Of a stretch of DNA of 64,000 nt, positions 39,649-47,616 are shown one piece after another. The notes beneath the pieces are model-generated. The model ran no database searches, was not told the origin of the DNA, and saw only the letters and a program-made list of their open reading frames with translations. Made by a program: the position numbers and the translations under genes. This DNA is from Litchfieldia salsa (GTDB taxonomy: Bacteria > Bacillota > Bacilli > Bacillales > Bacillaceae_L). Numbering within the stretch: position 1 is the first letter of the stretch; every line of letters starts with the position of its first letter. The DNA is taken from contig NZ_FNJU01000014.1 of NCBI RefSeq assembly GCF_900104555.1, forward strand, positions 1 through 64,000. Reading direction: 5' to 3'.

Positions 39649-40812
39649 ATGCAAACAATTTATCAATTTCAAACAGCACAGAATATTGTAGCAGGACCAA
39701 ACTCACTGCAGTTACTTGGTGAAAAATTGAATTTACTAGGAGTGGAGGTAGCATCAGCACTGGTCATTACACAGCCGCCGATGGTGGACTTGGGCTTTGT
39801 CGAACAAATAGTTAGTCAATTGGAGGCAAACGGAATTTCGGTTGATACTAATACGAACATTTTGCCAGAACCAACATTAGAGAATATTGAACAAGTATTT
39901 GAAGCAACGGCAGGTCAGAACTATGATGTATTAATTGGTATTGGTGGGGGAAGTGTTCTTGATACGACAAAAATTCTCTCAGTGTTAAAAACAAACGATT
40001 CCTCGGTGGAGCAGCTTTTGGGAACGGACCTTGTGGCTAATCCGGGAGTCCCTACGATTTTGATTCCAACCACTTCCGGAACCGGTGCAGAGGTTACTCC
40101 CAATGCGATTGTGACCCTGCCTGACCAAGAATTAAAGGTTGGTATTGTAAGTAAGTATTTACTTCCAACTCTTGTGTTTCTTGACCCTGTGCTTACTTTA
40201 AAATTACCTAAGCCAATCACGGCTGCAACAGGGATGGATGCTTTTACTCATTCTCTAGAATCCTTTATTTCAACAAAGGCAAATCCAATCAGTGATATGT
40301 TTGCCTTAGAGTCGATCCGGTTAATCTCCTCGAGCATTGTGGAAGCATATCAAAATGGAGAATCGATTGAAGCTAGAGAAAAAATGTTGGTAGGGTCTAT
40401 GTATGGTGGGATGGCATTAACAAGTGCCGGAACAGCAGCCGTACACGCACTGGCATATCCTTTGGGAGGAAAATATAAAATTCCTCATGGTGTAGCAAAT
40501 TCTATGCTACTTCCACATGTCATGAAATACAATATGGATGCGATAACAGACCGATTGGCTTTAGTGGCTGAACCTATGGGGATCAGCGTTCAAGGTCTTT
40601 CCAACAGTCAATTGGCAGAAAAAGTTGTAGGAAAAATCATTGAGTGGACCAATGTATTAGAAATCCCTCAAGATCTTAAAAACTATGGTGTTAAAGAAGA
40701 AGAATTGCCGGAAATTTCTGTGTCAGCCTCACAAGTCACCCGTTTATTAAATAATAATCCGAAAAAATTAAGTTTAGCAGATATTGAAGCGATTTATCGC
40801 CAGCTGCTATAA
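39649..40812 (+). CDS. iron-containing alcohol dehydrogenase
   Basis: 387 residues, group III (Fe-ADH) family. NAD(P)-binding GGGSVLDTTK near residue 95 and PTTSGTGAEVTPNA near 138 are followed by the metal-ligand residues in GMDAFTHSLES (Asp, His) and HGVANSMLLPH. The protein reduces an aldehyde or oxidises an alcohol. Next to the aldolase it could handle the aldehyde product. The ATG at 39649 has AAAGGTGG at a good distance; an ATG six bases upstream is too close to it. The exact substrate cannot be read from the sequence. Confidence 0.87.
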   Translation: MQTIYQFQTAQNIVAGPNSLQLLGEKLNLLGVEVASALVITQPPMVDLGFVEQIVSQLEANGISVDTNTNILPEPTLENIEQVFEATAGQNYDVLIGIGGGSVLDTTKILSVLKTNDSSVEQLLGTDLVANPGVPTILIPTTSGTGAEVTPNAIVTLPDQELKVGIVSKYLLPTLVFLDPVLTLKLPKPITAATGMDAFTHSLESFISTKANPISDMFALESIRLISSSIVEAYQNGESIEAREKMLVGSMYGGMALTSAGTAAVHALAYPLGGKYKIPHGVANSMLLPHVMKYNMDAITDRLALVAEPMGISVQGLSNSQLAEKVVGKIIEWTNVLEIPQDLKNYGVKEEELPEISVSASQVTRLLNNNPKKLSLADIEAIYRQLL

Positions 40813-40822
40813 TGCCTAGATT

Positions 40823-42157
40823 ATGAGAATATCAGTCATTTCGGATGATTTAACGGGGGCAAGTGATTGTGGAGGGCAACTAGTCCGTTTTGGTTTAAAT
40901 GTGTCCGTTGTAGTACAGGAACATTCTGAAAGAAATTATGACTATGACGCAGTTATTTACAATACAGACAGTCGCTCTGTTACCGGAGCTGAGGCTTACG
41001 AAAGAGTGAGAAAGATTTGTGGCACGATAAAATCAGGACCTGTTGACTTGATCTATAAAAAGATTGATTCGACCATGAGAGGGAATATTGGAGAAGAAAT
41101 CAATGCCATCTTTGATTCCTTTTCCCCGGATTTCGTGATAATTGCCCCTGCCTTTCCGGTAAATGGGCGTAAAGTCATTAATGGGATTCATTATCTGAAT
41201 TCTGTTAAATTGGAGAATACCGAGGTGGCAAGGGATCCAAAAACACCTGTTAGGGAATCAGAGATTAAAAGACTTATAGAGAATCAATCCAAGCGGAAGG
41301 TAGAACATATTACATTCCAAGAAATTCATCAAGGATATGAAACAATCATGGATAAACTGGTTTCCTGTAAGAGCAACCAGATTTCATATATTACGGTTGA
41401 TTCAGTTCAAGAGTCCGATTTGGAAAAGTTAGTGGAGTTGATTCAGCAAACCGATTTCTCTGTCGTTTGGGTCGGTTCTGCCGGTTTAATGAATTATTTA
41501 CCGGAGATTTACGGGATTAAACAAGTCCAACAAACCCTTCCTATGCCTACTCATCATGAACCTGTTCTTCTGGTTGTTGGGAGTGTTAGTGCAACAGGGA
41601 GGTCCCAGTTGCAGCATCTTTTAAACTTTTCAGATACTGTTGGATTAGAAATGAATTCGGCAAAAATTTTACAGGGTGAAGATCTAAAGGGAATGGAATT
41701 ATTGCGGCTCCTGTCTGAGGCTAAAGAGGCCTTTTTACAAGGGAAAAATGTAGTTTTATACTCTTCTAATAATATGAATGAAACCCGTGAAATTGGAGAT
41801 CAACTGGGATATGATGCAGTTAAAATCAGTAATATCATTTCAATGGTATTGGGTGAAATTGCTGCAAAAATGAGTCGTGTTCATGATTTACATTATTTAT
41901 TTTTAACTGGTGGAGATACCGCTCAACAGGTTTTCCTGCAATTAAATGCGAATGAATTTATTTTACTTGACGAAGTAGAATCAGGAATTCCACTTGGTCG
42001 GGTATCCACTGACAAAGAGTTATTTATTGTAACTAAGGCTGGGAATTTTGGCTCAAAGGAAGTCATGTTGAAAGCCGTTTATAAACTTCAGGGGAGGGAA
42101 TATGATGAAGCCAATTATAGGGATTACCATGGGCGATGCCGCAGGAGTGGGTCCTGA
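40823..42157 (+). CDS. four-carbon acid sugar kinase (DUF1537)
   Basis: 444 residues of the DUF1537 family (OtnK/DtnK), which phosphorylates four-carbon acid sugars such as D-threonate, D-erythronate or 3-oxo-tetronate. N-terminal sugar-binding domain begins ISVISDDLTGASDCGGQL; the IDSTMRGNIGEE segment and, in the C-terminal ATP domain, LTGGDTAQQV near residue 372 are family marks. No clear ribosome site lies before the ATG, 10 bases after the previous stop, so it is probably translationally coupled. The last ~18 codons overlap the pdxA2 start region by 56 bases. Confidence 0.87.
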   Translation: MRISVISDDLTGASDCGGQLVRFGLNVSVVVQEHSERNYDYDAVIYNTDSRSVTGAEAYERVRKICGTIKSGPVDLIYKKIDSTMRGNIGEEINAIFDSFSPDFVIIAPAFPVNGRKVINGIHYLNSVKLENTEVARDPKTPVRESEIKRLIENQSKRKVEHITFQEIHQGYETIMDKLVSCKSNQISYITVDSVQESDLEKLVELIQQTDFSVVWVGSAGLMNYLPEIYGIKQVQQTLPMPTHHEPVLLVVGSVSATGRSQLQHLLNFSDTVGLEMNSAKILQGEDLKGMELLRLLSEAKEAFLQGKNVVLYSSNNMNETREIGDQLGYDAVKISNIISMVLGEIAAKMSRVHDLHYLFLTGGDTAQQVFLQLNANEFILLDEVESGIPLGRVSTDKELFIVTKAGNFGSKEVMLKAVYKLQGREYDEANYRDYHGRCRRSGS

Positions 42158-43109
42158 GATCATCGTGAAAGCCTTGGGCCATCCAGCTGTTTACGAAATA
42201 TGCAGACCAGTTGTGATCGGTGATGCGAAAATGATAGAAAGAGCGATCCGTATCACTCAATCAGCATTAACTGTTGCGGCGGTTGCATCTGTCACTGAAA
42301 GCAAATTTGAATTTGGTAAAATAGATTGTATCGATTTGGACTTACTACCTGCTGAGCTTCCTTTTGGGGAATTATCACCACAAGCGGGAGATGCTGCATT
42401 TCAATATCTGAAGACGGCTGTTGAACTTGCGAAGAACAGAGAGATTCAATCGGTCTGTACCGCACCATTAAATAAAGAAGCGCTTCACAAGGGTGGACAT
42501 CTATATCCGGGACATACCGAAATCCTTGCAGAATTAACGGAAACGGTGGATTATTCGATGATGTTATCTTCACCCAAATTAAAGGTCATACATTTGACCA
42601 CACATGTTGGTCTGATTAAAGCAGTTCATTCTATTACGCCAGAACGGACGTATAAAGTGGTTAAGCTTGCCTACGAAACATTAACTCGTGCGGGCTATAC
42701 AAATCCAAGAATCGCAGTTTGTGGAATTAATCCACATGCGGGTGAAAATGGCTTGTTTGGAGAAGGGGAAGAGGAAGAAAAACTAGTTCCGGGAATTGAG
42801 CAAGCAATTGCTGAAGGGATAGATGTAAGTGGTCCACACCCTGCAGACACCGTATTTTTCCGAGCAGTTCGTGGTGATTTTGATTTAGTTGTTGCCTGTT
42901 ATCATGATCAAGGACATGTACCAATAAAGGTATTAGGTTTGGAAGAGGGGGTTAATATCACGGTTGGTTTAAATGGTGGTGTTATACGAACCTCTGTAGA
43001 CCATGGTACTGCATTTGATATTGCCGGAAAAAATATAGCTGATGAAAGAAGTATGCTTGCAGCCATCCAATCTGCTGCAGATTTGACTCCAAAGGAAATT
43101 TTTAATTAA
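42102..43109 (+). CDS. pdxA2: PdxA2-type 4-phosphoerythronate/threonate dehydrogenase
   Basis: 335 residues of the PdxA family. Metal-binding histidines are in place: PGHTEILAELT, HLTTHVGL and CYHDQGHVPIK; the N-terminus reads IIGITMGDAAGVGPEI. When encoded beside a DUF1537 kinase, this clade (PdxA2) oxidises and decarboxylates the 4-phosphorylated acid to dihydroxyacetone phosphate rather than making vitamin B6. RBS GGGGAGGGAA precedes ATG ATG (either may start). It overlaps the kinase gene by 56 bases in another frame. Confidence 0.87.
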   Translation: MMKPIIGITMGDAAGVGPEIIVKALGHPAVYEICRPVVIGDAKMIERAIRITQSALTVAAVASVTESKFEFGKIDCIDLDLLPAELPFGELSPQAGDAAFQYLKTAVELAKNREIQSVCTAPLNKEALHKGGHLYPGHTEILAELTETVDYSMMLSSPKLKVIHLTTHVGLIKAVHSITPERTYKVVKLAYETLTRAGYTNPRIAVCGINPHAGENGLFGEGEEEEKLVPGIEQAIAEGIDVSGPHPADTVFFRAVRGDFDLVVACYHDQGHVPIKVLGLEEGVNITVGLNGGVIRTSVDHGTAFDIAGKNIADERSMLAAIQSAADLTPKEIFN

Positions 43110-43400
43110 GAATTAGGATAACATTATGTAAAAAGAGTTTTAAGGGGGCTTAAAGAAAAATTTTCTCGTATAATGTGAATTGATTTGGAATCGTTCGGGC
43201 ATTTACGGCGAGGAATCAACTTAAGTTCCCCCATAAAACAAAGAACAGGGGTATCAGATCTAAAATCTCAATATATGCTTTTAGAAAATGTAACCCCTTA
43301 CTTTGTGGGATAGTAGTACTAAGGGCATATCCCATCGGAACAAATGTAATAGATAGATTAAAGTCGATAATTAGGCTGGAAATTTAATAGGAAAGATAAG
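43110..43400. other. gene-free gap with weak promoter
   Basis: Contains TATAAT at 43169-43174 without a good -35, and TTTAAG/CTTAAA around GGGGG near 43140-43154. No gene or known riboswitch was recognised. Confidence 0.3.
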
Positions 43401-44582
43401 GTGATTAGGGTGATTAGTAGTAGTAATAAATTAGTAGTTAACGAGTCAATTCTTAACGGTAAACTATATTATGATGCTTATACAAATATTGATTTTGCTT
43501 TAATACCATCTGGTCCTTTCCCAACCGCACATGCACCAACAATTATTAAGTTAGATGATGGGGATCTATTATGTGCATGGTTTGCAGGTTCATTTGAAGG
43601 TAGTCCCGATATTTCAATTGTATTATCAAAATTTAATAAAGAATCAGGGGTATGGAATGAGCCGAAAATTATCTCTCAGGATGATGCACGTAGTGAGCAA
43701 AACCCATCATTTTTCCGCGCACCAGATAACTCAGTATGGGTAATATATACTTCTCAGGAAGGTCGACGACCAGATAAAGATAATATGCAGTTTACGTCAA
43801 TTATTAAATATCAGAAAACATACGACAATGGTGAAAGTTGGACTGAACCAGAAGTATTATTTAGCCAGCCTGGTACTTTTGCGCGACAAACTATTCAAGT
43901 ATTAAGTAATGGTAGATGGATATTTAGCACATGGGTATGTGAAGATTCAGAATTTGGTCTTACAAATGATCCTACAGTATTTCAAGTATCAGATGATGAA
44001 GGACTAACTTGGAAAGAAGTGCGTATGCCTGAAAGTAACGGGCGAGTACATGCCAATGTTATAGAATTAGAAGATGGTCATTTAGTAGCATTTATGAGAA
44101 GTAGATTTGCAGATTACATTTATAGAAGTGAGTCAACGGATTATGGAGATTCTTGGACAGTGCCTGAGCCAACAACCTTGCCAAATAATAATTCAAGTAT
44201 AAGTGCAATCAAACTGGATAATGGTGCTATTGCTATTGCATATAATGCAAACTCTGCTAATAATCCTGAAAAAGGTAAGGTAGCATGGCCTGGATTAAGA
44301 AATCCAGTGGTGGTTTCAGTGTCTGAAGATGGCGGAAATACTTGGCCAATCGGTCGAATAATTGAACACGCAGAAGGTTTCATTGGAGCGGAGAATAAAA
44401 CGAATAATTCTCAATTTGAATACCCTACTATTTATCAAGATGCGGAAGGACGTATACATTTAGTATACGCATATAAGAATAGAATTTCTGTAAAATATAA
44501 CAGCTTTTCAGTTAAGGATATATATGGTGAGAAACGTGAAAATGAAGGGGTTTACAATCCTACATCTGGAGAAATAAGTTAG
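43401..44582 (+). CDS. sialidase-fold (BNR) hydrolase-like protein
   Basis: 393 residues, no signal peptide. Contains Asp-box repeats (SDDEGLTW, STDYGDSW, SEDGGNTW) and PTAHAPTIIKLDDGDLLCAWFAGS at the start, typical of the sialidase-like COG4692/BNR_2 group. The arginine triad of true sialidases is not evident from sequence alone, so a different glycosidase or a lyase on acidic sugar is possible. GTG start at 43401, with another in-frame GTG at 43410 that suits AAGGTGAT better. It lies between the acid-sugar operon and an SLC13 permease. Confidence 0.75.
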   Translation: MIRVISSSNKLVVNESILNGKLYYDAYTNIDFALIPSGPFPTAHAPTIIKLDDGDLLCAWFAGSFEGSPDISIVLSKFNKESGVWNEPKIISQDDARSEQNPSFFRAPDNSVWVIYTSQEGRRPDKDNMQFTSIIKYQKTYDNGESWTEPEVLFSQPGTFARQTIQVLSNGRWIFSTWVCEDSEFGLTNDPTVFQVSDDEGLTWKEVRMPESNGRVHANVIELEDGHLVAFMRSRFADYIYRSESTDYGDSWTVPEPTTLPNNNSSISAIKLDNGAIAIAYNANSANNPEKGKVAWPGLRNPVVVSVSEDGGNTWPIGRIIEHAEGFIGAENKTNNSQFEYPTIYQDAEGRIHLVYAYKNRISVKYNSFSVKDIYGEKRENEGVYNPTSGEIS

Positions 44583-44630
44583 ATATTAATTTATCACATA
44601 ATTGTTTTTTTGATAGTCAAATTGGGATAA

Positions 44631-44663
44631 AACCAAGTTAACAAAATTCCAGTTAACTTGGTT
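44631..44663. promoter_or_regulatory. inverted repeat before SLC13 gene
   Basis: AACCAAGTTAAC and its perfect complement flank a nine-base spacer. No T run follows, so it is likely an operator or an RNA leader stem 23 bases before the permease start rather than a terminator. Confidence 0.55.
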
Positions 44664-44686
44664 GTGTAAAGAGAGGAGAAATAAAT

Positions 44687-45970
44687 ATGACAATCGAAAT
44701 GATTCTTGCCCTTGGTATCTTGACCTTGATGATTGTAATGATCATGTCAGATAAATTCGCTTTCGGTGCACCACCAATTATGGCATGCCTCCTCCTAGTA
44801 GTCACCGGTCTATCAACTGTTCCGGAGGCTTTCGCAGGCTTCGTAAACTCAAGCGTTGTCATGGTCGCTGGCTTTATGGTTGTTATGGCGGGACTAATGA
44901 AGACTACCTTGATTGGTAGGGTTCAGTCCTCTATGCTTGCTTTGGTAAATAAGGGCGGTTATAAGAGCTATGCTCTATTGCTAGTGGTAGTTATGCTTGG
45001 TGCTAGTTTAGTAGGTTCCGGGTCCACTGGTTATTATGTACTGATTCTATCCTTAATATCTACTATCCCTTACAATAAAAAGATGCCTACGTCAAAACTG
45101 ATGATGCCTTTGGGGTTTGCTACTAATCACCCTTTGATTCCTTTCAATGTCGCACTATTCTATGGTGTTACTGTTAGCGTACTGGAAACGGCAGGTTATA
45201 CCGGCGGGCTATCTATGTCTAAGTTTGCTGTAGTGAATTTCATCCTTGCTCTAGGTTTCTTGGCATGGAGTTTGATTGCTTATCGCCTTCTACCAGATCA
45301 TCCAATTACGGAAGCATCTGAATATAATGAGGTGGCGGCTACGATTGAGATTGAGGCTTTGCCTGCATGGAAAGAATACGCTACCATCGCTGTTTTTATT
45401 ATCAGTGTTGTTGGTATGATGCTCATGAGCGTTTTGGGCAATGCTGCCTTTGTAATCCCTGGCCTTGCAGGTGCCTTCTTGCTAATCATTAACGTACTTG
45501 ACTTTAAGGAAGTTCGGGATAATATGGGTGCGCCTGTAATCATTATGATGGCTGGTGTTATAGGAGTTGCTGACGCTCTAGCAAACTCTGGATTTACAGT
45601 TATGATTGGTGATGTTGTGGCGAATTCATTAGGTACTAATGTAAGCCCATTCATTCTTATCTTCATCTTTGCACTTCTAACTAGTACTTGTGCTACTTTT
45701 ACTGGTTCTAATATGGGTTCTGTATTCATATTTGCTCCAATCGCTATTGCTACTAGTATGAGTTTAGGACTCAATCCTGTTGCTGCAGCCACTGCAGTTG
45801 TAATATCAGGGTGGAACGGAGGATACATGCCAGTCGATGGTATGCCTGCTATGATCTTAGGCATGGGTAAATATAAGCTTCCACAGTTCTGGTTATTCTC
45901 AGTACCTATGTACCTATTCCGTATTCTTGCGCTATGTGTAGGAGCTATGCTTCTATTCCCTGTAAACTGA
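44687..45970 (+). CDS. SLC13/CitMHS-type permease
   Basis: 427 residues, about 11-12 membrane spans, of the divalent-anion/citrate transporter superfamily. Two repeated halves with helical hairpin motifs are seen (GSGSTGYYVL and the TGSNMGSVFIFAP stretch), as is the loop DHPITEASEYNEVAATIEIEA in the middle. Substrates of the family are carboxylates taken up with sodium or protons, which would fit an acid sugar. RBS GAGAGGAG before ATG. Whether it imports the substrate of the 38.7-43.1 kb operon is a guess from position. Confidence 0.8.
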   Translation: MTIEMILALGILTLMIVMIMSDKFAFGAPPIMACLLLVVTGLSTVPEAFAGFVNSSVVMVAGFMVVMAGLMKTTLIGRVQSSMLALVNKGGYKSYALLLVVVMLGASLVGSGSTGYYVLILSLISTIPYNKKMPTSKLMMPLGFATNHPLIPFNVALFYGVTVSVLETAGYTGGLSMSKFAVVNFILALGFLAWSLIAYRLLPDHPITEASEYNEVAATIEIEALPAWKEYATIAVFIISVVGMMLMSVLGNAAFVIPGLAGAFLLIINVLDFKEVRDNMGAPVIIMMAGVIGVADALANSGFTVMIGDVVANSLGTNVSPFILIFIFALLTSTCATFTGSNMGSVFIFAPIAIATSMSLGLNPVAAATAVVISGWNGGYMPVDGMPAMILGMGKYKLPQFWLFSVPMYLFRILALCVGAMLLFPVN

Positions 45971-46146
45971 TAAAGGAAAAGAAGGAACGTAGGATTAAGT
46001 GGGAAGAGTTGCAGTAATGATCATCTAAGAGAATCGTTTTTGATTTTAAACAGGTAAGCTTCACAACCTTTATAAACAGAAAATACTGAAAAATAGAATA
46101 ATACATGAGAATATAGTAGGAATGGATGTGGCTTTTTACAACCTTA

Positions 46147-46175
46147 CGAGGGGCATGATATAATCATGCCCCTCG
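46147..46175. terminator. hairpin after SLC13 gene
   Basis: CGAGGGGCATGAT and ATCATGCCCCTCG pair perfectly around ATA. The T tract is poor (GCTTTGTAT). The remaining part of 45971-46337 shows no gene. Confidence 0.6.
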
Positions 46176-46337
46176 CTTTGTATAGAAACAGCGAACAATG
46201 AAAAAGCACAACACACGCTCAACATAGGATTCCTCAGTAGAATCATTTTCTCTCCCAACTTTGTTTATAGGTAAGTAGCTGTAAACAAAACATGGTAAAA
46301 TAAAACTAGTAATAGTAGAGAAAAGGGGACAGGTGAA

Positions 46338-46904
46338 ATGAATCAATACCGTACTGAGACCATGTCAATTGATGAATATTTTCAAATCCGTGAAAACTCT
46401 GATGCGTTACTAGAATATATAGATGGATTTGTTTATATGTCACCATCACCATCAACAAAACATCAACGTATATCCAGAAAGCTTGAGAACAAATTTGAGG
46501 ATTTTATTGAAGGAAACCCATGTGAGTTATTTCATGCGCCATATGACATTGAATTAAAAGATGAAAAAGTGAATGGAACCAAAATTGTCATCCCAGATAT
46601 CAGCATCATATGTAATAAAGATGGTTTTACAGATGCTAGATATGTTGGTGTTCCAAGCCTAATCGTTGAAATCTTAAGCCCCTCCAATCAGTCATATGAT
46701 CTCATTACAAAGTTAAATCTCTATATGAATTTTGGTGTCAAAGAGTATTGGATTGTTAACCCAATGTTGAATGCGGTGACGGTATATGCCCTTAATGATG
46801 AAAATATGTATGAACAACATGATATGCAAAAAAGCAAAGGTGAAGTTACATCTAGATTGTTTGAAGGTTTTGGAATTGATATAGAGGATATTTTTAAGAG
46901 CTAA
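46338..46904 (+). CDS. Uma2-family (DUF820) nuclease-fold protein
   Basis: 188 residues of the Uma2/DUF820 family with a PD-(D/E)XK-like core: LLEYIDGFVYMSPSPSTKH, then PDISII and PSLIVEILSPSN with Asp and Glu-x-Leu in the expected spacing, and KEYWIVNP. The family is annotated as putative restriction-like endonuclease, but no partner methylase is near and its role is unknown. RBS GGGGACAGG precedes ATG. Confidence 0.85.
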   Translation: MNQYRTETMSIDEYFQIRENSDALLEYIDGFVYMSPSPSTKHQRISRKLENKFEDFIEGNPCELFHAPYDIELKDEKVNGTKIVIPDISIICNKDGFTDARYVGVPSLIVEILSPSNQSYDLITKLNLYMNFGVKEYWIVNPMLNAVTVYALNDENMYEQHDMQKSKGEVTSRLFEGFGIDIEDIFKS

Positions 46905-46939
46905 CCTATTTTTAATATATAAAAATGAAGGAGAATTAC

Positions 46940-47509
46940 ATGGCCTGGAGCAAATTGAAGCAAAATCTGGAGAGTTTTCTCTGTCCTGCACTATATGGAA
47001 GGGTTGAATATCGTGCAACCAGCTACCGTTATTTACCGGATAAAGCAGGAAATTGTTATATTTCAGTTGATAAAAAGAATGTATTCAATATGAGTGATAG
47101 AACTACCTTAATCAGATGGTATCAGACAGAGTTAGAAATTAAGAATGATTCAGATATCCAACTCCCTATCAATAATGAGGAAATTGAAGTGGTAAGAAAA
47201 GAAACCAAGGGGAAAGTACCGGAGGATCGACTACAAGTTATTGCAAGGAGTAGAAAATTATCACAATATGCAAAGGAGATTGTGACAGCGCAGTCATCAT
47301 TAAGTAAATCAAATTTTACCGTTGTAGCTACTAAGTTCTTATCCACTCCTATAGAGGAAAGCTTAAAGAGCGATGATATCCTATTAAATATACTAGCTTT
47401 GGTGGATAGACGGGTTGGAAAAAAACGAATCTTAAACATGAATGAAGAAATGAAGTTAAAGCATCCAGTTGTGCAGTATTTTTATGAACTACGGCTTAGA
47501 ACGTTATGA
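46940..47509 (+). CDS. SF0329-type conserved protein of unknown function
   Basis: 189 residues, soluble. The start WSKLKQNLESFLCPALYGRVEYRATSYRYL resembles a small conserved family labelled SF0329 in databases; no catalytic motif is evident. GAAGGAG before the ATG at 46940 decides the start against an ATG at 46925. It follows the Uma2 gene by 35 bases and is closed by a strong terminator. Confidence 0.7.
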   Translation: MAWSKLKQNLESFLCPALYGRVEYRATSYRYLPDKAGNCYISVDKKNVFNMSDRTTLIRWYQTELEIKNDSDIQLPINNEEIEVVRKETKGKVPEDRLQVIARSRKLSQYAKEIVTAQSSLSKSNFTVVATKFLSTPIEESLKSDDILLNILALVDRRVGKKRILNMNEEMKLKHPVVQYFYELRLRTL

Positions 47510-47537
47510 TATTCTAATTTTTAACAAAAAATGTTAA

Positions 47538-47585
47538 AATACTAAAAAACACCATTCTCATGAATGGCGTTTTTTAGTATTTTGT
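47538..47585. terminator. bidirectional terminator
   Basis: AATACTAAAAAACACCATTC and its complement (one mismatch, C/T at the centre) form a 20-bp stem around TCAT. Runs of A on one side and T on the other let it serve both convergent genes. Confidence 0.9.
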
Positions 47586-47616
47586 TATCTTATCAAGACT
47601 AGTAAAATCTTAACCT

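Noticed and set aside
43110-43400. Riboswitch or T-box before the sialidase-like gene
   Set aside because: No conserved core motif or terminator/antiterminator pair could be recognised.
45298-45864. 188-codon open frame opposite the SLC13 gene
   Set aside because: It is a shadow of the membrane protein on the other strand, with no family resemblance and no ribosome site.
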